Shown: piece after piece, positions 1 through 7,057 of the stretch
Position numbering within the stretch: position 1 is the stretch's first letter
Layout: every line of letters begins with the position of its first letter
Assembly: GCA_903853735.1 (NCBI GenBank)
Contig: CAINUH010000242.1
Coordinates: 1 to 8,708 of the forward strand
Source of the DNA: an uncultured Desulfomonile sp.
Lineage (GTDB): Bacteria > Desulfobacterota > Desulfomonilia > Desulfomonilales > Desulfomonilaceae
Direction of reading: 5' to 3'
Length of the DNA: 8,708 nucleotides
Translations under genes and position numbers: made by a program
The notes under the pieces: model-generated
Seen by the model: the letters and a program-made list of their open reading frames with translations, nothing else
Told to the model about the DNA's origin: nothing
Databases searched by the model: none

Positions 1-105
1 CCCGTTGGGGACCATCAAGATGACTCAATCTCTAATCCATCTCTCCACAAATCGCGAGAAAAAAATGAACCCCAGTAGATCTGCCCCCCTTTAACTGAGG
101 ATTTA

Positions 106-134
106 CGCCCCGCGTAAGTGAATGCTTACAGGCG
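106..134. repeat. inverted repeat upstream of the hppA promoter
   Basis: GTAAG (114-118) and CTTAC (125-129) are perfect inverted arms around a 6-nt loop. They are flanked by outer arms CGCC (106-109) and GGCG (131-134), separated by an asymmetric internal loop. No T-run follows, so it does not look like an intrinsic terminator. It lies about 15 bp upstream of the proposed -35 box and could be an operator or a chance hairpin. Confidence 0.3.
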
Positions 135-148
135 ACTCGTCTTTGTCC

Positions 149-177
149 TTGACATATCTACTCAATGTACATAGTCT
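149..177 (+). promoter_or_regulatory. putative sigma70-type promoter for hppA
   Basis: A perfect TTGACA (149-154) is followed after 17 bp by TAGTCT (172-177), a weak -10 box matching the consensus at three of six positions. It would give a leader of about 55 nt before the hppA start. The -35 box is convincing and the -10 is not, so this is a moderate call. Confidence 0.45.
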
Positions 178-224
178 GTTACGAACAATCGCGTTTCCCC
201 CTTCCCACAATCAGTTATTTTATT

Positions 225-231
225 AAGGAGG
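225..231 (+). promoter_or_regulatory. strong ribosome binding site of hppA
   Basis: AAGGAGG lies 7 nt before the ATG at 239. This is a near-perfect Shine-Dalgarno match at ideal spacing, which fixes the start codon and predicts high translation. Confidence 0.85.
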
Positions 232-238
232 TAGGTAG

Positions 239-2332
239 ATGGACTGGGTTGTGATCGTGGCCCTCATCTGTGGGGCCTTGGGTGTGGCCTACAGCCTCAT
301 TACCGCAGGCTGGGTCTTCAAGCAGGATGCTGGAAACCAGAGGATGCAGGACATCTCCAGCTACGTGGCCGAAGGCGCCATGGCTTACCTGACCCGCCAG
401 TACAAGGTAGTGGCTGTCATCGCGGTGATCCTGTTTATCGTCTTGATCCTGACGCTTGGCGTGATACCCGCAATAGGATTCCTCATCGGCCTCGTGGGTT
501 CAGGTCTTGCCGGCTTCCTCGGGATGAAGGTCTCAGTTAATGCGAATGTGCGCGTGGCGGCAGCAGCGAGCAAGAGCCTCCCCGACGCCATGAACGTCGC
601 ATTCAAAGGCGGTTCGGTAACCGGGATCGTAGTCACCGGACTGGCGCTGCTTGGAGTCGCGGGATTTTTCCTTATCGCAAGATCGTATGATCCTGATCCT
701 CACAAGATATTCAGCGCACTTGTGGCCCTGGGCTTCGGGAGTTCGCTCATGAGCGTGTTCGCTCGTGTGGGCGGAGGTATCTACACCAAAGCGGCAGACG
801 TGGGCGCAGACCTTGTGGGTAAAGTTGAAGCCGGCCTCCCTGAAGACGACCCGCGTAACGCCGGCGTCATCGCCGACAATGTGGGGGACAACGTTGGCGA
901 CTGCGCAGGTATGGCTGCTGACCTTTATGAGACCTACACGGTCACCCTCGTGGCGGCCATGCTATTGGCCAGCACCATTTATGGCGGCATCAACACAGCA
1001 GCTTTTTACATGCCGCTATTTATCGGCGGCGTGGCCATAATCGCCTCCATCATAGGGACCTACTTCGTCACGTTGAGCAGGACTAAGGCTGAGAAAGACC
1101 TGTACATAATGGGTGCGCTTTATCGTGGAATGGCCGTTTCCGGCGTTCTTGCCGCCGTGGCCTTTTATTTCGTAGCCACAATGCTACCGCTGGGCGCTCC
1201 GCAAAAAGGTTTGGCCTACGTCATTTCCCCGATGAACATTTTCTGGATGGCGGTACTTGGGCTGGTCCTTACAGGTCTGATAGTCGTGATCACTGAATGG
1301 TTCACCGGCATGTATGGCCCCGTGAAATACGTGGCAAAAGCCAGCACCACCGGGCACGGCACCAACATCATTGCAGGCTTGGCCATCAGTATGATATCGA
1401 CCGTGCCGCCCGTAATCGTTCTGGCAATTTCGATCATGATTGGCTACGGCCTCGGTGGAGGCTTTTCCGGCAGCCCCGGCACCGGTCTGTTCGGTATAGC
1501 CGTGACCGTCGTTTCAATGCTTTCCATGACCGGTATCGTTGTTGCTATTGACTCGTATGGTCCCATAACAGACAACGCCGGCGGTATCGCAGAAATGGCG
1601 GAACTTCCCGAAGAAGTTCGGAACAGGACTGACCCGTTGGACGCCGTGGGAAACACCACGAAGGCCGTCACCAAGGGATACGCCATCGGCTCGGCTGCTC
1701 TGGCCGCTCTGGTGCTCTTTGCGGAGTACACCAGAGCTATTGAGGAGTTGTCCGGCAAGGCTCTGAGTTTCGACCTGTCCAACCCCAAGATCCTCATCGG
1801 ACTCTTGATCGGCGGCATCATCCCCTATTTGTTTGCAGCCCTCTGTATGCTTGCCGTTGGTAAAGCAGCCGGCGCGATCGTGGACGAGGTTCGCCGTCAG
1901 TTCCGTGAAATCAAGGGTTTGAGAGAAGGTGAGCCGGGCGTTAAGGCCGAATATGGCAAGTGCGTTGATCTGGTCACCACTGCAGCTCAGAAAGAAATGG
2001 TCCTTCCTTCTGTGCTACCAGTATTCATTCCACTGATAGTAGCCTTTCTCCCGGGATTGGGCAAAGAAGCCCTGGGCGGTATGCTCATCGGAAGTATCGT
2101 TGTCGGCCTGTTCCTGGCAATAGCCATGACCACCGGCGGAGCGACCTGGGACAACGCCAAGAAGTATATCGAAGACGGCAACTATGGCGGTAAGGGCAGC
2201 GATGCTCACAAGGCCGCGATTACCGGCGACACTGTCGGCGACCCGTACAAAGATACCGCGGGTCCGGCTCTGAACCCGGTCATCAAGGTCGTCAACCTGG
2301 TCGCCTTGCTCATAGTGCCATATATTCTGTAA
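239..2332 (+). CDS. hppA: membrane-bound proton-translocating pyrophosphatase (K+-independent type)
   Basis: Integral membrane enzyme that hydrolyses pyrophosphate to two phosphates and pumps ions, normally H+, out of the cytoplasm. At 697 residues it has the usual family length and many hydrophobic segments, consistent with the known 16-helix fold. The substrate-binding signatures are intact: [16 protein letters not shown] at residues 182-197, the Asp-rich stretch with DNVGDNVGD at 213-221, and a C-terminal [14 protein letters not shown] motif. At the family's K+-dependence site the sequence is [10 protein letters not shown], with Lys475 and Thr478. K+-independent enzymes carry Lys and Thr there, whereas K+-dependent ones carry Ala and Gly/Ala, so H+ pumping without K+ activation is inferred. 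The ATG start has an excellent ribosome binding site. The gene is monocistronic, with its own promoter and terminator. In syntrophs and sulfate reducers such enzymes recover energy from PPi released by substrate activation. Family call is very secure; ion specificity is inferred. Confidence 0.97.
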   Translation: MDWVVIVALICGALGVAYSLITAGWVFKQDAGNQRMQDISSYVAEGAMAYLTRQYKVVAVIAVILFIVLILTLGVIPAIGFLIGLVGSGLAGFLGMKVSVNANVRVAAAASKSLPDAMNVAFKGGSVTGIVVTGLALLGVAGFFLIARSYDPDPHKIFSALVALGFGSSLMSVFARVGGGIYTKAADVGADLVGKVEAGLPEDDPRNAGVIADNVGDNVGDCAGMAADLYETYTVTLVAAMLLASTIYGGINTAAFYMPLFIGGVAIIASIIGTYFVTLSRTKAEKDLYIMGALYRGMAVSGVLAAVAFYFVATMLPLGAPQKGLAYVISPMNIFWMAVLGLVLTGLIVVITEWFTGMYGPVKYVAKASTTGHGTNIIAGLAISMISTVPPVIVLAISIMIGYGLGGGFSGSPGTGLFGIAVTVVSMLSMTGIVVAIDSYGPITDNAGGIAEMAELPEEVRNRTDPLDAVGNTTKAVTKGYAIGSAALAALVLFAEYTRAIEELSGKALSFDLSNPKILIGLLIGGIIPYLFAALCMLAVGKAAGAIVDEVRRQFREIKGLREGEPGVKAEYGKCVDLVTTAAQKEMVLPSVLPVFIPLIVAFLPGLGKEALGGMLIGSIVVGLFLAIAMTTGGATWDNAKKYIEDGNYGGKGSDAHKAAITGDTVGDPYKDTAGPALNPVIKVVNLVALLIVPYIL

Positions 2333-2368
2333 TTACATTTCCGTGTGGGGCCACTAGCCCTTGACACG

Positions 2369-2409
2369 AAACACCCCCGTGCTGTTTATGGGCTCGGGGG
2401 TATTTTTTT
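2369..2409 (+). terminator. rho-independent terminator of hppA
   Basis: ACCCCCG (2373-2379) pairs perfectly with CGGGGGT (2395-2401) around a 15-nt loop. The stem extends by A-T pairs beyond one mismatch, and a run of seven T follows (2403-2409). It starts about 40 bp after the hppA stop codon and separates hppA from the next gene. Confidence 0.88.
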
Positions 2410-2456
2410 CAGGTGCTGTTGACGTTGTGTCCCCTTTACAGGGCCCCTGGGAATCA

Positions 2457-2485
2457 TTGACCGCAGCAGAACATTTGTGCATAAT
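2457..2485 (+). promoter_or_regulatory. putative sigma70-type promoter of the prenyltransferase gene
   Basis: TTGACC (2457-2462) and CATAAT (2480-2485) each match the consensus at five of six positions, with the optimal 17-bp spacer. Transcription would start near 2492, about 26 nt before the TTG start at 2518, which supports that start. A small palindrome, CAGGGCCCCTG (2439-2449), lies 8 bp upstream of the -35 box. Confidence 0.65.
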
Positions 2486-2517
2486 ATCGTATAGTTGAAT
2501 TTAGATAGGCCAACCCC

Positions 2518-3414
2518 TTGACAAGACTCGTTTACTGGCTCAAGGAAATCAGGGCGCCTTTTCTGTCTCTTTCTGTGGTGCTCGTTTTTTTGGGTACGGC
2601 CGTAGCCGTAGGCGACCATCCAGTTCATCTCGGACGCGCCTTCCTTGCGGTTATAGGACTGATATTGCTGCATGTAAGCGTCAACGTCCTTAACGAGTAC
2701 GGAGATTATCATTCCGGCGTGGATTTTCACACCAGCCCCACTCCCTTTAGCGGAGGTAGTGGCATGCTTACCGGAGGCTTTATAGAACCGTCGCATGCAC
2801 GGTCAGTAGGCTATCTGTGTTTTTTGGTGAGCTTCGTCATTGGCATCTATTTCGTTTGGGTAACCAATTTGTTGATCCTGCCCCTCTTGTTGGTCGGGGC
2901 CTTTTCCGTTTATTCTTACACCAGTTTTCTAGCCAGACATGCCCTTGGAGAGATATTTGCCGGACTTGGGCTAGGGCTCTTACCGGTTCTGGGGGCCTAC
3001 TTTGTTCAAACCGGGGAATATGGGGCTTCAGCGTTTGCTGCCAGTGTAGCCGCAGGGATTCTCACATTCAATCTGCTCCTGATCAACGAATTTCCCGACC
3101 TGGAGGCCGACATCCGCGGAGGCCGCAAGAATCTCGTTATGACTCTCGGTCTTAAACCGGCCGGCAGATTGTATTCTTTTCTCATGGCAGCTATGTATGT
3201 GTGGATTGTCGTATGCGTAGCGTCGGGGCTCATACCCTTATTTGGACTGCTGTCAGTACTGACGCTTCCCATTGCCTGGAAACCTATGCGGTGGGCATGG
3301 AGCCGAGTCGGAAGTAAAGACGCCCTGGTACCGGCCTTGGGCGCCAACGTGACAACCAATCTCGGAACACAGGCGCTGCTGGGTATTGGATTCATCTTGT
3401 CAACCTTCCTTTAG
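2518..3414 (+). CDS. UbiA-family prenyltransferase, MenA-like
   Basis: Polytopic membrane enzyme of the UbiA superfamily, which transfers a polyprenyl chain to an aromatic acceptor such as 1,4-dihydroxy-2-naphthoate in menaquinone synthesis. Both Asp-rich prenyl-diphosphate/Mg2+ motifs are visible: NEYGDYHSGVD at residues 59-69 and NEFPDLEADIRGG at 190-202. Several hydrophobic helices fill the rest, and 298 residues is normal for the family. After the first motif comes TPFSGGSGMLTGG, a variant of the usual MenA continuation. The start must be TTG at 2518: an in-frame TAG sits at 2506-2508, and the conserved WLKEIRAPFL begins only seven residues in. No good Shine-Dalgarno is seen, so translation may be weak. 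No quinone-pathway neighbours are present, so the acceptor is unproven; menaquinone is the default inference. The 3' end overlaps the convergent fdhD remnant by about 23 bp. Confidence 0.88.
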   Translation: MTRLVYWLKEIRAPFLSLSVVLVFLGTAVAVGDHPVHLGRAFLAVIGLILLHVSVNVLNEYGDYHSGVDFHTSPTPFSGGSGMLTGGFIEPSHARSVGYLCFLVSFVIGIYFVWVTNLLILPLLLVGAFSVYSYTSFLARHALGEIFAGLGLGLLPVLGAYFVQTGEYGASAFAASVAAGILTFNLLLINEFPDLEADIRGGRKNLVMTLGLKPAGRLYSFLMAAMYVWIVVCVASGLIPLFGLLSVLTLPIAWKPMRWAWSRVGSKDALVPALGANVTTNLGTQALLGIGFILSTFL

Positions 3415-4195
3415 CCCTCAGCATTAGGTCATCCTTGCCGCGCCGTGAGAAAAATAATTGAATCGCCCTGCCCTCACGTAAGGTAATGACGTCAATACCC
3501 GCCTGCTTCGACATTGCGACAGCCATCGCACTTGCGCGCTGGAGCGGCTGATTACAATGGGAAAACCTCCTCTGACAGCTTTTGTGAGCACCTCTGAAGT
3601 TATTCGCCCCGTATAGTAAGCAGTAGCTTGCCCTTTGTGTCCAAACCAGTCAGGAAACAATGTCCAACGATTTTGTCCACCGCGTTGTGGCGGCCGAGGT
3701 CTTCCAAAATGACCGGAGTCCTCGAGGCGTCTGCTGCCGATGCGGCATGAACCCCACCGTCAGGCTGTGTAAACGCCTCGATGAGTGTCGAGTTCGTTCA
3801 TGCGCTTGAGAATCGCCGAACAAGGCACTTGAAATGGTTCTTCATCCCGCTGCCTGGGACTTAGAGCGGCCTCAGCCGAGAAGACCAAGCCTCCGGCACA
3901 TCCGGAGGTAAGCATTCCTCTGCCTTCGAGATTATCAATTCGCTCATTCGGCACGGCCAGTTCTATCCTGACAATTCTGTTGCCACTGTCAACTGCGCAT
4001 TCCAATAGCTCGTCTCGACGAATGAGCACTCCTTCAGAAAACCAGAAAACCGATTAACAATTCGGCAAGATGCGTAGACAGGGTGGCAATGGAAAGAATT
4101 CCCCTGCCATTCACGAAAAGCGTGTAGGGGATCTCCTTGGCAAGCGCGACAACTCGTTCTACCGCGAGACCTTTGCTGAAACGCAAGGCAGGCAC
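3392..4195 (-). pseudogene. fdhD: degenerate fdhD (formate dehydrogenase accessory sulfurtransferase), four frameshifts
   Basis: Intact FdhD carries sulfur from a cysteine desulfurase to the molybdenum/tungsten cofactor of formate dehydrogenase. Joined across frames, the minus strand reads as a full FdhD of about 268 codons. From about 4195: VERVVALAKEIPYTLFVNG, then GFL running into a TGA at 4036-4034; dropping one base restores GFLFSEGV. The next frame runs through IELAVPNERIDNLEGRGM and TSGCAGG, with the conserved cysteine region, to a break near 3785. The third frame has GGVHAASAADAS and LEDLGRHNAVDKIVG. The fourth, from about 3628, has TAYYTGRITSEVLTKAVRGG and SRSS. A last shift near 3535, in a GC-repeat tract, leads to SAMAVAMSKQAGIDVITLREG and a TGA at 3394-3392. 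Neighbouring genes have no frameshifts, so real decay is likelier than sequencing error. GTG at 4195 is the likely former start. No functional full-length product is expected. Confidence 0.9.
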
Positions 4196-4363
4196 CTGTC
4201 AGATCTTCGGAGACTCTGTTCACCTTTGCGTCGAGAGAATGTTCGCCACTGTCTCCCATATAATACCGATTTGCATTGGTAATTGAACACTTACGGGCAG
4301 AAACTCCTGTCGCTACCGTGACATTTCTTGGTTTAAGATTGTCGGATCAATGTTGCGCCGGAG

Positions 4364-4729
4364 TTAAATGTTCTCATCTTGGGGACAAAGTTTGGCCCGC
4401 TTACCATTTCCGAACAACTCTTTGAACTGGAGATCGGCATGATGTGAGCAACGGTTCCGGAGTTGCGTGTACGCCCAGAGGAGATCCAGTCCCTCCTCGG
4501 TTAGTTTGGTCCCTTCGCTGGTGGTTTCCACGATTTTGAAACCACAGCGTTCTTGGGTGGCCCTTATCTTGCCCCACACGGCTCTAAACGGCTGCTTAAG
4601 TTTCTGGGCAGCCTTATTCATTGAACCAACATCGAGAATTGCCTCGAGAATGCGCAACCTTCCCGTTCCGATTACAAGCTTTCCCTGATCATTTTCGATC
4701 CAGATTTTGCATTTCACTCTAAGCACCAT
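4364..4729 (-). CDS. ModE-type winged helix-turn-helix transcriptional regulator (DNA-binding domain only)
   Basis: Small cytoplasmic DNA-binding protein of 121 residues matching the N-terminal domain of the molybdate regulator ModE. Visible features are IWIENDQGKLVIGTGRLRIL at residues 9-28, the helix-turn-helix GSMNKAAQKLKQPFRAVWGK at 35-54, and the wing with GFKIVETTSEGTKLTEEG at 63-80. The C-terminal molbindin domains that bind molybdate are absent, as in the many stand-alone ModE-like proteins of anaerobes, so molybdate sensing cannot be assumed. The ATG at 4729 is preceded by GAGAGG with a 10-nt gap. It lies upstream of, and on the same strand as, the fdhD remnant (168 bp between them), which fits an ancestral molybdenum/formate dehydrogenase link. 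It is divergent from the ddl cluster. Present targets are unknown; autoregulation in the 4730-4991 spacer is possible. Family assignment is secure, function is not. Confidence 0.87.
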   Translation of the reverse strand: MVLRVKCKIWIENDQGKLVIGTGRLRILEAILDVGSMNKAAQKLKQPFRAVWGKIRATQERCGFKIVETTSEGTKLTEEGLDLLWAYTQLRNRCSHHADLQFKELFGNGKRAKLCPQDENI

Positions 4730-4863
4730 GAGTCTGTGTCCTCTCGTTTAGTAAGCAAATAGGGGTGAAATCTGGGCAAGAAGCCAGGATACAAGTTATA
4801 TTTTATGAATGCAACTCGTTATGGAATTAGCGATCAGCTTGACGGCGCATCAGAGCTTCCAGC

Positions 4864-4884
4864 TTTGATGTCAATATCATCAAA
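4864..4884. repeat. perfect inverted repeat in the modE-like/ddl divergent region, candidate operator
   Basis: TTTGATG (4864-4870) and CATCAAA (4878-4884) are perfect 7-bp arms around a 7-bp centre, TCAATAT. Two more pairs follow after one mismatch on each side. The 21-bp AT-rich symmetry suits a dimeric winged-helix or similar regulator. It lies about 110 bp upstream of the ddl start and about 135 bp upstream of the modE-like start. The binding protein is unknown. Confidence 0.4.
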
Positions 4885-4942
4885 ACTTGTGTGTGGTACG
4901 AAGCCTTGGCAACGGGTCACTCACATAGGAGTTCTCACGACC

Positions 4943-4963
4943 CGCTCAATGTGCTATTGAGCG
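4943..4963. repeat. 8-bp inverted repeat in the ddl leader
   Basis: CGCTCAAT (4943-4950) and ATTGAGCG (4956-4963) are perfect arms around the loop GTGCT. There is no T-run after it, so it is not an intrinsic terminator. It ends 18 nt before the ddl ribosome binding site and could be an operator or a leader hairpin. Confidence 0.45.
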
Positions 4964-4981
4964 TGCAGCTTCCGTGTCACC

Positions 4982-4987
4982 GGGAGG
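4982..4987 (+). promoter_or_regulatory. ribosome binding site that decides the ddl start
   Basis: GGGAGG lies 4 nt before the ATG at 4992. It falls inside the reading frame of the upstream GTG at 4974, so ATG 4992 is the better start. Confidence 0.75.
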
Positions 4988-4991
4988 TTTC

Positions 4992-6086
4992 ATGCAACAA
5001 AATCGGCTTACGGTCGCTATCGTTTTCGGAGGGCGTTCGGCGGAACACGATGTATCTGTGCGTTCGGCAGCGTCCGTGTTTCAGGCGATGTCACCGGAAA
5101 GATATGAAGTGGTTCCTGTGCTTATAACTCGAGCAGGGGCGTGGTACAGAATGCCCACCGATTTTTCGTCCTTTGCCCACACTGCGCTGCCCACAGAAAA
5201 CGACCGGCTATTGTTTTCCCCGGACCCGGCGGACAAGGGTTTTCTGCTCGTCAAAGCTGGTGGTGGAATCGGACCGATCCCGGTTGACGTGATTTTCCCG
5301 GTTCTCCACGGCACATACGGAGAAGACGGAACTCTTCAGGGTCTGCTCGAATTGGCCAATGTGCCGTACGTGGGATGCGGTGTCCTTGCCTCGGCTGTGG
5401 GAATGGACAAGGTACTCATGAAGTGTGCGTTTCGAGATATCGGCTTGTCGGTAGGACCTTTTTTCTGGTTTCTCAGGTCCGGATGGGAACAAGATAAGTA
5501 TTCCATACTTGAAAGAATGAGTAGCAGGCCGTTTCCTCTCTTTGTAAAGCCGGCCAATCTTGGCTCATCCGTCGGAATTAGTAAGGTTACGACTCAGAAG
5601 GATTGTGAGGCTGCGGTGAATCTTGCGCTATCCTATGACCGAAAAGTCCTGGTGGAGGATGCCATAGCGGGGAGAGAATTGGAGGTGTCCGTCCTGGGCA
5701 ATGACGAACCTGTTGCAAGTGTGGCCGGTGAGGTAATAGCTCAGTCAGATTTTTACGATTATGAAGAAAAGTATCTCCGGGACACTGCCGAATTGATCAT
5801 CCCCGCGGACCTTGAACCAGTCAATCACCGAAAGGCGGGAACGGCCGCAACAACTGCTTTCAAAGCCGTGGACGGGTCCGGTCTGGCACGAGTAGACATG
5901 TTTCTGACACCGGATGGCCGTATAATCGTAAACGAGATCAACACATTACCCGGTTTTACTTCAATAAGCATGTATCCCAAACTCTGGGAAGCAAGCGGCC
6001 TGCCCTACGACCAGCTCATCGACAAACTGGTGGATCTGGCCATGGAACGACACCGAGATAAACAACTCGTAAGCACAGACAGATAG
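4992..6086 (+). CDS. ddl: D-alanine--D-alanine ligase
   Basis: Cytoplasmic ATP-grasp enzyme that joins two D-alanines; MurF then adds the dipeptide to the peptidoglycan precursor. From ATG 4992 it has 364 residues, the length of the longer DdlA/VanA-like class. Visible motifs in order: GGRSAEHDVS at 13-22 (first D-Ala site), LHGTYGEDG at 105-113, the ATP-binding lysine in FVKPANLGSSVG at 184-195, and the Mg2+-binding NEIN at 314-317. These are followed by TLPGFTSISMYPKLW. The ISMYPKLW stretch resembles D-Ala-D-Ala DdlA enzymes rather than D-lactate ligases, so ordinary specificity is inferred. The frame opens earlier at GTG 4974, but the Shine-Dalgarno at 4982-4987 favours ATG 4992. It leads a tight cluster, with the next gene starting 5 bp after its stop, and its product converges with theirs on UDP-MurNAc-pentapeptide. 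No missing catalytic residue was noticed. Confidence 0.96.
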   Translation: MQQNRLTVAIVFGGRSAEHDVSVRSAASVFQAMSPERYEVVPVLITRAGAWYRMPTDFSSFAHTALPTENDRLLFSPDPADKGFLLVKAGGGIGPIPVDVIFPVLHGTYGEDGTLQGLLELANVPYVGCGVLASAVGMDKVLMKCAFRDIGLSVGPFFWFLRSGWEQDKYSILERMSSRPFPLFVKPANLGSSVGISKVTTQKDCEAAVNLALSYDRKVLVEDAIAGRELEVSVLGNDEPVASVAGEVIAQSDFYDYEEKYLRDTAELIIPADLEPVNHRKAGTAATTAFKAVDGSGLARVDMFLTPDGRIIVNEINTLPGFTSISMYPKLWEASGLPYDQLIDKLVDLAMERHRDKQLVSTDR

Positions 6087-6091
6087 AAGCC

Positions 6092-7057
6092 ATGAAAGCG
6101 ATGATCCTTGCGGCCGGTCTGGGTACCCGCCTTCGCCCCCTGACGCTTGAGCGTGCAAAACCCGCTATTCCTCTGCTGGGAAAGCCTCTCGTGATAAGAC
6201 TCATGGAAAAACTCATGGAGCACGGTGTCTCGGAGTTCAGAATGAACCTGCACCACCTGCCGCATTCCATTGAGCAACTTTTCAACTACAAACCCTGGGA
6301 CCAACTTCCCGTATCTTTTTCCTTTGAACAAGACATACTCGGGACCGCCGGTGGACTCAAGGCTAATGAACTAGTCTTCGACGGCGGAACCTTTCTGATG
6401 GCAAATAGTGACATAGTAGCCGATTTCCCACTGGCAGACGCCTTGGCATTTCACCGTGACCGTGGGGCTCTTGCAACGCTGATTCTGTATCCCCAACAAC
6501 CACCTTATCGACATTCGCCGTTGAGGATAGATAAGGAAGGCAGACTCAGAAATTTCCGGGGGACGTCTTTGGGTGGTAATCTGCGCCCTGAGACTTACGT
6601 CTTCACAGGAATTCACATTCTTGAACCGGAGATTTTTCAATTCATCACCCCCGGTATTTTTTGTGAGATCAACGACGAGGTGTATCCGAAAGCTTTGACG
6701 ATGGGAAAGCCCATACACGGTTTTCCAGTCACTGGATATTGGAATGATCTTGGCGACCCGTGCCGATATCTTGAAGCGCAAAAGGATTTGTTCCTGCGCA
6801 TGGGCCCAGAGCCTTTTGTTCACATTTCAACACGAACGCAATGCCATGAGACAGCCATGTTGGGGCCGTTCGTGTCGGCAGAGGCCGGCTGCCTCATTGA
6901 ACGGGAAGTCGTCGCACAAAACACCATACTGTGGGGGAATGTCAGGCTCAACAGAGGAACTCAACTGCATAATTGCATAGTTGGGTCATCTATGACCGTT
7001 GAAGGTTTGCATGTGAACCAGATCATTTGTCGGGAGGGTAGTGTTCCCCTTGTCTAA
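6092..7057 (+). CDS. NDP-sugar nucleotidyltransferase, MurU-like, with a C-terminal hexapeptide-like extension
   Basis: Sugar-1-phosphate nucleotidyltransferase with a Rossmann-like GT-A fold. The nucleotide-binding signature LAAGLGTRLRPLT is at residues 6-18, with the catalytic lysine of AKPAIPLLGKP at 22-32. ILGTAGGLK follows in the middle, then the metal-binding Asp107 in ANSD and the second metal site in GYWNDLGDP at 215-223. The order and the kinase gene immediately downstream match MurU, which makes UDP-MurNAc from MurNAc-1-phosphate. Pseudomonas-type MurU is only about 220-230 residues; this one has 321. The final 80 or so residues (LGPFVSAEAGCLI, then LWGNVRLNRGTQLHNCIV) look like left-handed beta-helix repeats, as in mannose-1-phosphate guanylyltransferases. 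The nucleotide and sugar are therefore uncertain. The ATG follows the ddl stop by 5 bp with only a weak GAAG, suggesting translational coupling. A murU symbol would be premature. Confidence 0.85.
   Translation: MKAMILAAGLGTRLRPLTLERAKPAIPLLGKPLVIRLMEKLMEHGVSEFRMNLHHLPHSIEQLFNYKPWDQLPVSFSFEQDILGTAGGLKANELVFDGGTFLMANSDIVADFPLADALAFHRDRGALATLILYPQQPPYRHSPLRIDKEGRLRNFRGTSLGGNLRPETYVFTGIHILEPEIFQFITPGIFCEINDEVYPKALTMGKPIHGFPVTGYWNDLGDPCRYLEAQKDLFLRMGPEPFVHISTRTQCHETAMLGPFVSAEAGCLIEREVVAQNTILWGNVRLNRGTQLHNCIVGSSMTVEGLHVNQIICREGSVPLV
7032..7038 (+). promoter_or_regulatory. ribosome binding site of the kinase gene, inside the upstream gene
   Basis: GGGAGGG lies within the last codons of the nucleotidyltransferase gene. 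It is only 2 nt before GTG 7041 and 11 nt before the in-frame TTG 7050, so neither spacing is ideal and the exact start is open. Confidence 0.55.

Noticed and set aside
385..2209. Several antisense and alternate-frame open frames inside hppA, the longest 125 codons on the minus strand at 1444-1821
   Set aside because: They lie wholly within a highly conserved gene, resemble no family, and are expected from its GC-rich third positions.
2386..2796. 136-codon minus-strand open frame across the hppA terminator and the start of the prenyltransferase gene
   Set aside because: It runs through a terminator and a good plus-strand promoter, overlaps a conserved coding region and has no recognisable motifs.
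4264..4281. Hairpin TACCGAT-TTGC-ATTGGTA between the fdhD remnant and the ModE-like gene
   Set aside because: It has a G-T pair, no convincing T-run on either strand and no clear relation to a start or stop; probably chance.
3963..4282. Open frames of 98 codons (minus) and 70 codons (plus) over the fdhD N-terminal region
   Set aside because: The FdhD similarity lies in other frames here; these are shadows within the pseudogene.
4974..4991. GTG at 4974 as an alternative ddl start adding six residues
   Set aside because: A Shine-Dalgarno at 4982-4987 lies directly before ATG 4992, and the family N-terminus begins near that ATG.
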